Of a DNA stretch of 64,000 nt, positions 56,999 to 64,000 are shown one piece after another (position 1 is the stretch's first letter; every line of letters begins with the position of its first letter). Origin of the DNA: Micromonospora sp. MP36 (GTDB taxonomy: Bacteria; Actinomycetota; Actinomycetes; Mycobacteriales; Micromonosporaceae); NCBI RefSeq assembly GCF_008119785.1, contig NZ_VSFA01000003.1:186001-250000 (forward strand), read 5' to 3'. A program made the position numbers and the translations under genes. The notes under the pieces were generated by a model that was given only the letters and a program-made list of their open reading frames with translations, had not been told where the DNA came from and did not search any database.

Positions 56999-58534
56999 AT
57001 GCACGTCGACAACCTGCCGGTGGGGTCGCACGCGGCCCCGCCGCAGGGCGACCGGACGCCGTCCCCGGCACCCCCGGTCGTCACCGCACGGCGGGTGACC
57101 AGGACGTACGGGCGCACCCGGGCCCTCACCGGCGTGGACCTCGACGTCCGCGCCGGTGAGGTGCTCGGCCTCGTCGGCCACAACGGCGCCGGCAAGAGCA
57201 CGCTGATGCGCGTCCTCGCCGGCCTCGAAGCCTGCGACGAGGGCACGGTCACCGTGGGCGGGCAGGAGGCGTCGCGGGACGTGGCGCCGGGCACCGGCCC
57301 GTTTCGCGCCGTGCGGATGGCCTACCAGGAGACGTCGCTCTGCCCGGACCTCACCGTCGCCGAGAACATCTGGGTCTCCTCCCGGCACTGCCTGCCCCGC
57401 CTGGGCTGGCGGCGGGCGGCCAGCAGGGCCGTCGCCCGCCGGCTCGACGAGATGTTCCCGAGCCACCGGGTGGCGCCGCGGGACCGGATCGAGGACCTCT
57501 CGCTCGCCCAGCGGCAGATGGTGGAGATCGTCCGGGCGAGCCTGGTCGACCGGCTCGAGCTGCTGATCCTGGACGAGCCGACCGAGTCGCTCGGCCCGGA
57601 CGCCGCGCGGTCGCTCTACGCGTACGTCCGCCGGCTCACCGCCCAGGGCACGGCCGTCCTGCTCATCTCGCACCGGATCCGGGAGGTGCTCTCGGTCGCC
57701 GACCGGGTCGCGGTGATGCGCGACGGCGCGGTCGTCGCCGAGCGCCCGGCGGCCGGCCTCGGCGAGCAGGACGTGCTCGCCCTGATGGGCGCCGAGGTGG
57801 TGGAACCCACCGCCACACCCGCGCCCGCCCGGGCCGCCGGCGAGCGGCCGGTCGTCGCCACCCTGCGCGGCGCCACCGGCCACGGCCTGCACGACGTGTC
57901 GATCACGGTGGGCCGGGGCGAGGTCGTCGGCCTGGCCGGGCTCGCCGGCCAGGGCCAGCAGCAGGTGCTGGAACGGCTGTGGCGCCCCGTGCGGCGGGAC
58001 ACCACGGTCGCGGGCACCCGCGCGTACGTGCCCGGTGACCGGCAGCGCTCCGGCGTCCTGCCGCTGTGGTCCGTGGCGGAGAACCTCATCGTCACCGCGA
58101 TGCGCGGCCTGGCCCGGTACGGCGTACGCCGCACCGGCGCCGAGGACGTCGCGGTCCGCGACTGGGTGGACCGGCTGGCCATCCGCGGCGGCGCCGACGC
58201 GGGCATGACCGAGCTCAGCGGCGGCAACCAGCAGAAGGTCATCGTGGCCCGGGCGTTCGCCTCCACGGCTGACCTGGTCCTGCTCGACGACCCGTTCCGC
58301 GGGGTCGACGTGCACACCAAGACCGACCTCTACACGCTCATCCGGCAGGAGGCGGCCGGTGGCCGCAGCGTGGTCTGGTACTCGAGCGAGAACGCCGAGA
58401 TGGCGCACTGCGACCGGGTGTACGTGCTGCGCGCCGGCCGGGTCGTCGCCGAGCTGACCGGCGCGGAGATCTCCGAGGAACGGATCATCGCCGTCTCCTT
58501 CGCCGAATCCGAGTCCACAGGAGCACAGCGATGA
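56999..58534 (+). CDS. Sugar ABC transporter ATP-binding protein (double ATPase)
   Basis: A 511-residue importer ATPase with two nucleotide-binding domains, as in RbsA/LsrA. The first has LVGHNGAGKSTLMRVL, a degenerate signature (DLSLAQRQMVEI) and LLILDEPTESL. The second has a degenerate Walker A (GLAGLAGQGQQQVLE, without GKS) but keeps the signature LSGGNQQKVIVARA and LVLLDDPFRGVDV. An impaired second Walker A is common in this subfamily. AAGGAG precedes the ATG. Its stop overlaps the first permease start by four bases. Confidence 0.92.
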   Translation: MHVDNLPVGSHAAPPQGDRTPSPAPPVVTARRVTRTYGRTRALTGVDLDVRAGEVLGLVGHNGAGKSTLMRVLAGLEACDEGTVTVGGQEASRDVAPGTGPFRAVRMAYQETSLCPDLTVAENIWVSSRHCLPRLGWRRAASRAVARRLDEMFPSHRVAPRDRIEDLSLAQRQMVEIVRASLVDRLELLILDEPTESLGPDAARSLYAYVRRLTAQGTAVLLISHRIREVLSVADRVAVMRDGAVVAERPAAGLGEQDVLALMGAEVVEPTATPAPARAAGERPVVATLRGATGHGLHDVSITVGRGEVVGLAGLAGQGQQQVLERLWRPVRRDTTVAGTRAYVPGDRQRSGVLPLWSVAENLIVTAMRGLARYGVRRTGAEDVAVRDWVDRLAIRGGADAGMTELSGGNQQKVIVARAFASTADLVLLDDPFRGVDVHTKTDLYTLIRQEAAGGRSVVWYSSENAEMAHCDRVYVLRAGRVVAELTGAEISEERIIAVSFAESESTGAQR

Positions 58535-59490
58535 CGAACCTCGTCGCGAGCGCACTGCCCTCGCGGGCCGGGTGGCGCCGCACCGGACCGGCCATGGTCA
58601 GCGCGGTCGCCATGGTGGCCATGATCGCGGTCTGCTCGTCGCTGCAGTCCGAGGTGCTGACCGTCCCTGGTCTCGCGCTGGTCCTCTCGACCACCGTTCC
58701 CCTGGTCATCGCGGCCCAGGCCCAGATGGTGCTGATGGCGGTCGGTGACATCGACCTCGGCATCGGCAACTTCGTCGGCCTGGTCACCGTCATCACCGCC
58801 ACGAAGCTGGTCTCCTCCCCCGGCACCGGCGCGCTGCTGCTGCTCGGCCTCGTCGCCGCGTACGCGGTGCTCGGCGCGCTGATCCACCTGCGCCGGGTGC
58901 CGTCGCTGATCGCCACCCTCGGCGCCTCGTTCGTCTGGCTGGGGCTGGGGCTGTTCCTCCTGCCCACCCCGGGCGGGAGCACCCCGGAGTGGTTGGCCAG
59001 CTTCGGCTCCTGGCAGCCGGCCGGGTTCCCCGCCCCGCTGCTGCCGATCCTCGCCGTCGCCGCGCTGGTCTGGCTGCTGTCCGCCCGCAGCTCCGTCGGG
59101 GTGCGGGTCCGCGCGCTGGGCAGCAACCCGGTCGCGCTGCAACGGGCCGGCCTGCGACCGCTGGCCGCGCGGGTCGTCGCGTACGCCGTGGCCGGGGGGC
59201 TCGGCGTGCTCTCCGGGCTGGTGCTCGCCTCGCAGACCGGCGGTGGGGACGTCTCGTCCGCCAGCAGCTACACGCTGATCACGGTCGCCGCGGTGATCCT
59301 CGGCGGCGGCTCCTTCGCCGGCGGCACCGCCGTGCCATGGGGCGTCGCCATCGGCGGCATCACCCTCGGCCTGGTCAGTGTCGTCCTCAGCCTGCTCGAC
59401 GTGCCGTCGAACATGCAGTCGGCCGTGCAGGGCGTGATCGTGCTGGCCGTGCTCGCCGGCCGCGTCGTGGTCGGAAAGGTGCTCCGATGA
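58531..59490 (+). CDS. Sugar ABC transporter permease 1
   Basis: A 319-residue membrane protein of the RbsC/LsrC family with about eight to ten hydrophobic segments. VLMAVGDIDLGIGNFVGLV is the usual 'G-IDLSVG' stretch, and VRVRALGSNPVALQRAGL is the cytoplasmic coupling loop. It forms the membrane channel with the second permease. Start and stop overlap neighbours by four bases, showing one translation unit. Confidence 0.9.
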   Translation: MTNLVASALPSRAGWRRTGPAMVSAVAMVAMIAVCSSLQSEVLTVPGLALVLSTTVPLVIAAQAQMVLMAVGDIDLGIGNFVGLVTVITATKLVSSPGTGALLLLGLVAAYAVLGALIHLRRVPSLIATLGASFVWLGLGLFLLPTPGGSTPEWLASFGSWQPAGFPAPLLPILAVAALVWLLSARSSVGVRVRALGSNPVALQRAGLRPLAARVVAYAVAGGLGVLSGLVLASQTGGGDVSSASSYTLITVAAVILGGGSFAGGTAVPWGVAIGGITLGLVSVVLSLLDVPSNMQSAVQGVIVLAVLAGRVVVGKVLR

Positions 59491-60506
59491 CCCTCCGTAC
59501 GCTCGCCCGCCCCTGGATCTGGGGCTTCGCCGCCGCCGCGCTGGTCTGGGTCCTGATCCTGGCCATCTCCAACCAGGGCGGCGGGCAGACCGTCTCGCTC
59601 GCCCTGTCCCTGGCCCCGTACCTGGTCATCGTCGGCCTCGGCCAGATGCTGGTGATCACCGCCGGGCCGGGCAACATCGACGTGTCGGTGGCGCCGATCA
59701 TCTCGCTCGCCGGGTTCGTCGCGGTCCAGGTGACCGCGACGACCGGATCGGTGCCGGTCGGCATCCTGGCCGGCATCGGGACCGGGCTGGCGGTCGCGGT
59801 GGTCAGCGTGGTGGCGATCCTCGGACTGTCCGTCCCGCCGATCATCGCCACCCTGGCCGCCGGGCTGATCGCCTCGTCGCTGACCCTGTCGCTGGCCGAC
59901 GGCTTCACCGCGGTGCCCGACGACGGGCTGCGCCGGCTGCTCAACCTGCGCCCGGCCGGCGTACCCGTGCTGGCCGTCGCGGTGGCCGCGCTGACCGCGC
60001 TGGTGGTGGCGCTGCTCCGGCGCACCACGTACGGGCGCTCGCTGCTCGCGGTCGGCCAGAGCCGGCCGGCCGCGGAACGCGCTGGCGTCCCGGTCGCCCG
60101 GGTCATCGCCATCACCTACCTGGCCAGCGGCGCGCTCGCCGGGCTGGCCGGCGCGCTGCTCGCCGCCTACATCGCGCCCTCGCCCGACCTGGGCACGCGC
60201 TACCTGCTCGACTCGGTGGCCGTCGTGGTCATCGGCGGCACGCTCATCTCGGGCGGCCGGGCGGTGCCGGTCGGCATCTGGGGCAGCGCGCTCTTCTTCA
60301 TCCTGCTCGACGGTCTGGTCAACCTCGTGGGCTGGAACACGGCCGCGCAGAACCTGCTCAAGGGCGGCCTGGTGCTCTTCGTCCTCTTCCTCGCCGGGGG
60401 CGGAACGCTCCGCAACCCCGGCGCGACCACCCGATCCCGTCGACGGCTGCGACCCGCGGCCGCGACCACCGCTGGAACTAGCACAGGAGAGAACAGCAAT
60501 GGCTGA
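59487..60506 (+). CDS. Sugar ABC transporter permease 2
   Basis: A 339-residue RbsC/LsrD-family permease. [27 protein letters not shown] is the counterpart of the IDLSVG motif, and [21 protein letters not shown] the coupling loop. The ATG at 59487 overlaps the first permease stop. Its 3' end overlaps the lsrF-like start by 8 bases. The last ~35 residues are Arg/Thr-rich and cytoplasmic. Two different permeases with a double ATPase match the LsrACD layout. Confidence 0.9.
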   Translation: MTLRTLARPWIWGFAAAALVWVLILAISNQGGGQTVSLALSLAPYLVIVGLGQMLVITAGPGNIDVSVAPIISLAGFVAVQVTATTGSVPVGILAGIGTGLAVAVVSVVAILGLSVPPIIATLAAGLIASSLTLSLADGFTAVPDDGLRRLLNLRPAGVPVLAVAVAALTALVVALLRRTTYGRSLLAVGQSRPAAERAGVPVARVIAITYLASGALAGLAGALLAAYIAPSPDLGTRYLLDSVAVVVIGGTLISGGRAVPVGIWGSALFFILLDGLVNLVGWNTAAQNLLKGGLVLFVLFLAGGGTLRNPGATTRSRRRLRPAAATTAGTSTGENSNG

Positions 60507-61383
60507 CACCGACGGTCTGCTCGACGCCCGCGACTTCGGCGGGACCGCCCCCACGGCCACCGGCTTCCACGTCAAGGGAGCCCACGCGCAGGACTGGGGC
60601 CTGCAGAACCGGCTGTCCCGGATCTTCCGACCCGACAACGGCCGTACCGTGATGCTGGCCTTCGACCACGGCTACTTCCTCGGGCCGATGGCCGGCCTGG
60701 AGCGGATCGACACCAACATCGCCCCGCTCGTGCCGGACGCCGACGCGATCATGATGACCCGCGGCGCGCTGCGTACCAGCATCCCGTCGCACAGCAGCGC
60801 CGGCATCGTGCTGCGGGCCAGCGGCGGCCCGAGCGTGCTGAAGGACCTCTCGGACGAGCACATCGCCCTGGACATCGAGGACGCGGTGCGGCTCAACGCG
60901 GCGGCGCTGGCGATCCAGGTGTTCATCGGCGGGGAGCACGAGTCCCGGTCCGTGGCGAACCTGGCCGCGCTGGTGGACGCCGGGCAGCGGCACGGGATCG
61001 CGGTGCTGGGCGTCACCGCCGTGGGCAAGGACATGGTCCGCGACGCCCGCTACTTCCGGCTCGCCACCCGGATCAGCGCGGAGATGGGCGCCCACATCGT
61101 CAAGACGTACTACGTCAACGAGGGCTTCGAGTCGGTGACCGCCAGCTGCCCGGTGCCGATCATCGTGGCCGGCGGCAAGAAGCTGCCCGAGCTCGACGCG
61201 CTGACCATGGCGTACCGGTCGATGCAGGAGGGCGCCGCGGGCGTCGACATGGGCCGCAACATCTTCCAGAGCGAGCACCCGGCCGCCATGCTGGCCGCGA
61301 TCCGCGCCGTGGTGCACGACGACGCCAAGCCCGAGGACGCCTACGAGCTGTTCCGGGAGCGGTCGGCCGGTTCCGCGTCCTGA
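60499..61383 (+). CDS. lsrF: LsrF-type 3-hydroxy-2,4-pentadione-5-phosphate thiolase / class I aldolase
   Basis: A 294-residue TIM-barrel protein matching E. coli LsrF along its length: [75 protein letters not shown] and [17 protein letters not shown], followed by [17 protein letters not shown]. The lysine in VKTYYV is the LsrF catalytic lysine. LsrF transfers an acetyl unit to CoA and yields dihydroxyacetone phosphate in autoinducer-2 breakdown; the wider family includes aldolases (FbaB, DeoC). With GlpD- and FGGY-type partners the substrate may instead be a ketose phosphate derived from a polyol. Confidence 0.88.
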   Translation: MADTDGLLDARDFGGTAPTATGFHVKGAHAQDWGLQNRLSRIFRPDNGRTVMLAFDHGYFLGPMAGLERIDTNIAPLVPDADAIMMTRGALRTSIPSHSSAGIVLRASGGPSVLKDLSDEHIALDIEDAVRLNAAALAIQVFIGGEHESRSVANLAALVDAGQRHGIAVLGVTAVGKDMVRDARYFRLATRISAEMGAHIVKTYYVNEGFESVTASCPVPIIVAGGKKLPELDALTMAYRSMQEGAAGVDMGRNIFQSEHPAAMLAAIRAVVHDDAKPEDAYELFRERSAGSAS

Positions 61384-61392
61384 TCATCGCCA

Positions 61393-61421
61393 GGGGTGCG
61401 GGTCCCCGGGGCCCGCACCCC
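61393..61421 (+). terminator. Intra-operon hairpin
   Basis: Perfect 10-bp stem GGGGTGCGGG (61393-61402) with 61412-61421, in the only real gap of the operon, between lsrF and the dehydrogenase gene. It may lower downstream expression or protect the upstream message. Confidence 0.6.
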
Positions 61422-61440
61422 GCATCTCCGGGAGCTCCTC

Positions 61441-63102
61441 ATGTCACACCCCCAGACCGACGCCGGTGACATCGTCGATCTCGTGATCATCGGCGCCGGC
61501 GTCAACGGCCTCGCCATCGCCCGAGACGCCGCCAGCCGGGGCCTGAGCGTCGTCGTGGTCGACCGCGGGGACATCGGCGCCGGCACCACGGCCACCTCCA
61601 GCCGGCTCATCCACGGCGGCCTCAAGTACCTCGAACGCTACGACTTCACCCTGGTGCACGAGTCCATCCGCGAACGTCACCTGCTGTTCCGCACCGCGCC
61701 GCACCTGGTGCACGACTACCCCATGCTCATCCCGTTCTACGCCGGGGACAGCCGACCGGGACCGCTGATCCGCCTCGGCCTGGCCGCGTTCGACGTGCTG
61801 GCCGTGGGTCGGGGGCGCGGGCGCAGCCGGGGCCTGTCCGCCCGGGCGATCAGCCGGCGCTGGCCCCACCTGTCCCGCACCGGTCTGCGCGGCGGCGTGC
61901 TGTTCAACGACGCCCAGGTGCCGTGGGCCGAGCGCCTCTGCGTCGAGCTGCTGCTGGACGCCGAGCGGCTGGGCGCGCGGGTGCTGACCTACACCACGGT
62001 GACCGGGCTGATCGTCGAGGACCGGCGGGTGCACGGGGTGCGTATCCGGGACGACCGGTCCGGGCATGAGGGGGAGATCCGCGGCCGGCTCACCATCAAC
62101 GCGGCGGGGCCGTGGATCGACCGGATCCTCGACGGCCAGGTCGAGAGCCGGCGCCTCAACGGCGGCACCAAGGGCAGCCACATCATCATCGACCCGTTCC
62201 CGGGCGCCCCGGACACCTGCATCTTCTTCGAGGCCGCGGCGGACCAGCGACCGATCTTCATCTTCCCGTGGGAGGGCCGGTACGTCCTCGGCAGCACCGA
62301 CCTCACGTACGACGGGGACCTGGACGAGGTGGTCGCCAGCGACGCCGAGATCGACTACCTGCTCACCGAGGCCAACCGGCTGTTCCCCCAGGCCGGCCTC
62401 ACCCCGGACGACGTGCTCTACAGCGTCGCCGGGATCCGGCCGCTGCCCTACACGGCCGGCGTGTCGGACAACGCCAAGATCAGCCGCGGGCACACCGTGC
62501 TCAACCACGCGCCCGCGTACCAGGGGCTGCTGACGATCATCGGCGGCAAGCTGACCACCCACCGCGCCCTCGCCGAGGACGCCACCGACGAGGCGATGAA
62601 GGTGCTCGGCCGGCCTCGGCAGCGGTGCACCACCCGGACCCGGCCGCTGCCCGGTGCCGACACCCCCGACTGGTACGCCTTCCGTGCGGACTTCCCGCGG
62701 TCGGCCACCCCGTTCACCCCGGCCCAGTCGGCCCGGCTGCTGGACATCTACGGAGTCCGGGCCCGTCGGGTGCTCGAACTCGCCGTCGCCGACCCGGCCC
62801 TGGCCGAGGTCGTGGACGAGCGGACCGGGGCGGTGGCCGCCGAGGTGGTCATGGCCTTCCGCGAGGAACGGGCGGTGACCTTGGCCGACGTGCTGCTGCG
62901 CCGTACGCTGGTCGGCCTCGGCCCCGACATGGCGGTGTCGACGGCCCTGACCTGCGCGGACGTCGCCGTACGGCACCTCGGCTGGGACCGCGAGCGGGCC
63001 GACGCGGAGGTGGCCGCCTACCGGGCGGAGCTGCGGCGCTTCCGCCCCCGCGGATTGGACCTCGCCCCGGCGACCGGAACGAGCGACAGGAGGACGTCGT
63101 GA
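61441..63102 (+). CDS. FAD-dependent polyol/glycerol-3-phosphate dehydrogenase (GlpD/EryB-like)
   Basis: A 553-residue flavoprotein. The FAD-binding start is DLVIIGAGVNGLAIARDAASRG (residues ~12-33), followed by TSSRLIHGGLKYLE, HLLFRTAPHLVHDYPMLIP, TINAAGPWIDRI, GGTKGSHIII and SVAGIRPLPYT; the last ~130 residues are the GlpD C-terminal cap. Relatives oxidise glycerol-3-phosphate (GlpD) or erythritol phosphate (EryB) at the membrane and pass electrons to quinones. Next to an FGGY kinase and sugar importer, a polyol phosphate is the likely substrate. GGAG precedes the ATG. Confidence 0.9.
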   Translation: MSHPQTDAGDIVDLVIIGAGVNGLAIARDAASRGLSVVVVDRGDIGAGTTATSSRLIHGGLKYLERYDFTLVHESIRERHLLFRTAPHLVHDYPMLIPFYAGDSRPGPLIRLGLAAFDVLAVGRGRGRSRGLSARAISRRWPHLSRTGLRGGVLFNDAQVPWAERLCVELLLDAERLGARVLTYTTVTGLIVEDRRVHGVRIRDDRSGHEGEIRGRLTINAAGPWIDRILDGQVESRRLNGGTKGSHIIIDPFPGAPDTCIFFEAAADQRPIFIFPWEGRYVLGSTDLTYDGDLDEVVASDAEIDYLLTEANRLFPQAGLTPDDVLYSVAGIRPLPYTAGVSDNAKISRGHTVLNHAPAYQGLLTIIGGKLTTHRALAEDATDEAMKVLGRPRQRCTTRTRPLPGADTPDWYAFRADFPRSATPFTPAQSARLLDIYGVRARRVLELAVADPALAEVVDERTGAVAAEVVMAFREERAVTLADVLLRRTLVGLGPDMAVSTALTCADVAVRHLGWDRERADAEVAAYRAELRRFRPRGLDLAPATGTSDRRTS

Positions 63103-64000
63103 CGATTCCGCACACCTGCTACCTCGGGGTCGACGTCGGTCTCACCGCCACCAAGGTGGCCGCCTTCGACGTCGTCGGGAACGAGCTGGCCGTCGTACAC
63201 GCCCGCACCCCGCGCACCAGCGTGACCGCCCACCGCCACGAGGTCGACATGACCGCGCTGGCGGACACGGTGCTGGCGCTGCTCGCCGAGGTCGGCGGCA
63301 AGCTGGCCGCCGACGGGTACGCCCCGGCGGGCATCGGCGTGGCCGCGCACGGCAACGGCATCTACCCGGTCGACGGGTCCCTGCGCCCGATCGGGCCGGC
63401 CATCGCCTCGTCGGACAGCCGGGCACAGCACATCGTCCAGGCGATCCCGGCGGAGGGGGCCCGCCGGCTGGCCCGGGAGACCGGCTCGATCCCGTGGGCC
63501 GCCCAGCCCGCCGTCCTGCTGCGCTGGCTGCGGGACGCCGAGCCGGCCAGCTACACGGCCACCCGGTGGGTGCTGTCCTGCAAAGACTGGGTCACCGCGC
63601 AGCTCACCGGAGTGGCCAGCGCGGACTACAGCGACGCCAGCGCGTTCGGCATGGTCGCGCTCGACACCCGCGCCTACACGCCGACCGCGCTCGAACTGGT
63701 CGGCCTGCCCGCCACCGACCTCGACCGGTTCCCGCCGCTGCGCCGGTCCGACGAGGTGGTCGCGGGACTGAGCGCGGCGACCGCCGCCCGCACCGGGCTG
63801 CCCGAGGGCCTACCGGTGATCGCCGGGTGCATGGACTGCGTGGCGGCCACCCTCGGCGCGGGGGGCCGGGAACTCGGCGACGGGACGATCATCGTCGGCA
63901 CCTGGGCGATCAACGGGGTGGTCGTGCCCGCGGGCACGCCCGCCCCGGAGGTGACGCTCAGCGCGTTCATGCCGGACCCGGCCACGATGCTGGCCATGGA
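63099..64000 (+). CDS. FGGY-family carbohydrate kinase, 3' truncated
   Basis: The first ~300 residues of an FGGY kinase, cut by the right edge. The phosphate-binding start is YLGVDVGLTATKVAAFD; GVAAHGNGIYPVD and IGPAIASSDSRA follow, then WVLSCKDWVTAQLTG with the usual Asp/Lys region, and the hinge to the second domain at VIAGCMDCVAATLGAG. The GTG start overlaps the dehydrogenase stop (GTGA). It would phosphorylate the imported sugar or polyol, giving the substrate of the flavin dehydrogenase. EryA-, LsrK- and xylulokinase-type roles are all possible. Confidence 0.9.
   Translation, partial: MTIPHTCYLGVDVGLTATKVAAFDVVGNELAVVHARTPRTSVTAHRHEVDMTALADTVLALLAEVGGKLAADGYAPAGIGVAAHGNGIYPVDGSLRPIGPAIASSDSRAQHIVQAIPAEGARRLARETGSIPWAAQPAVLLRWLRDAEPASYTATRWVLSCKDWVTAQLTGVASADYSDASAFGMVALDTRAYTPTALELVGLPATDLDRFPPLRRSDEVVAGLSAATAARTGLPEGLPVIAGCMDCVAATLGAGGRELGDGTIIVGTWAINGVVVPAGTPAPEVTLSAFMPDPATMLAM

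Noticed and set aside
61444..62976. A 510-codon minus-strand open frame
   Set aside because: It is the shadow of the GlpD-like gene; its composition (Gly, Arg, Val, Asp) is typical of such shadows.

Overview
The window is about 72-75% GC by eye, with third-codon G/C bias, many GTG starts, translationally coupled ATGA/GTGA overlaps and leaderless genes (a TANNNT-type -10 placed 6-8 nt before the start codon). This fits a high-GC filamentous actinobacterium, most likely a Micromonospora-type member of the Micromonosporaceae. No rRNA, tRNA, CRISPR or insertion sequence was recognised. All assignments come from reading translated sequence; no database search was run.

Layout. 1-10.7 kb is a cell-surface polysaccharide region: two glycosyltransferases, an aminosugar pair (DegT aminotransferase and Gfo/Idh/MocA oxidoreductase), a TetR regulator, a two-gene ABC exporter, a fused cytidylyltransferase/SDR of the CDP-ribitol type and a CDP-glycerol/ribitol polymerase-like protein. 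Together they look like teichoic-acid-type synthesis and export. 10.7-16.8 kb holds a hydrolase, a secreted C39-like peptidase behind a c-di-AMP (ydaO) riboswitch, two unknown envelope proteins, an acyltransferase and an AlkB-like dioxygenase. 16.9-23.0 kb has an NCS2 permease and the parC/parE topoisomerase pair. 23.2-26.4 kb is a nitrosative-stress block: a methyltransferase remnant, an Rrf2/NsrR regulator, flavohaemoglobin hmp behind a 27-bp palindrome, and a YwiC-like membrane protein near a DosR-like box.

26.6-37.0 kb is a tightly coupled nine-gene operon. It encodes ADP-heptose synthesis (GmhA, HldE, and a GmhB-type phosphatase fused to a family-9 glycosyltransferase), four further glycosyltransferases, a carbamoyltransferase and an SDR, with no recognisable HldD epimerase. 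It most likely builds a carbamoylated heptose-containing surface glycan or metabolite. 37.0-54.8 kb is mixed housekeeping and accessory content: hydrolases, DUF72, DinB proteins, a glycogen-debranching-type enzyme, SCP2, a 2'-5' RNA ligase-like protein, GNAT, a GH26-like protein, an ArsR-SRPBCC pair, a DivIVA-like coiled-coil protein, proline iminopeptidase, and a metallophosphoesterase with an Sfp-type phosphopantetheinyl transferase.

54.8-64.0 kb is a catabolic locus: a divergent GntR regulator with three operator-like palindromes, a sugar ABC importer (lipoprotein, double ATPase, two permeases), an LsrF-type thiolase/aldolase, a GlpD-type flavin dehydrogenase and an FGGY kinase cut by the right edge. 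It mixes parts of the autoinducer-2 (Lsr) and erythritol (Ery) pathways and is the best candidate here for an undescribed pathway. The left edge also cuts a gene (glycosyltransferase).
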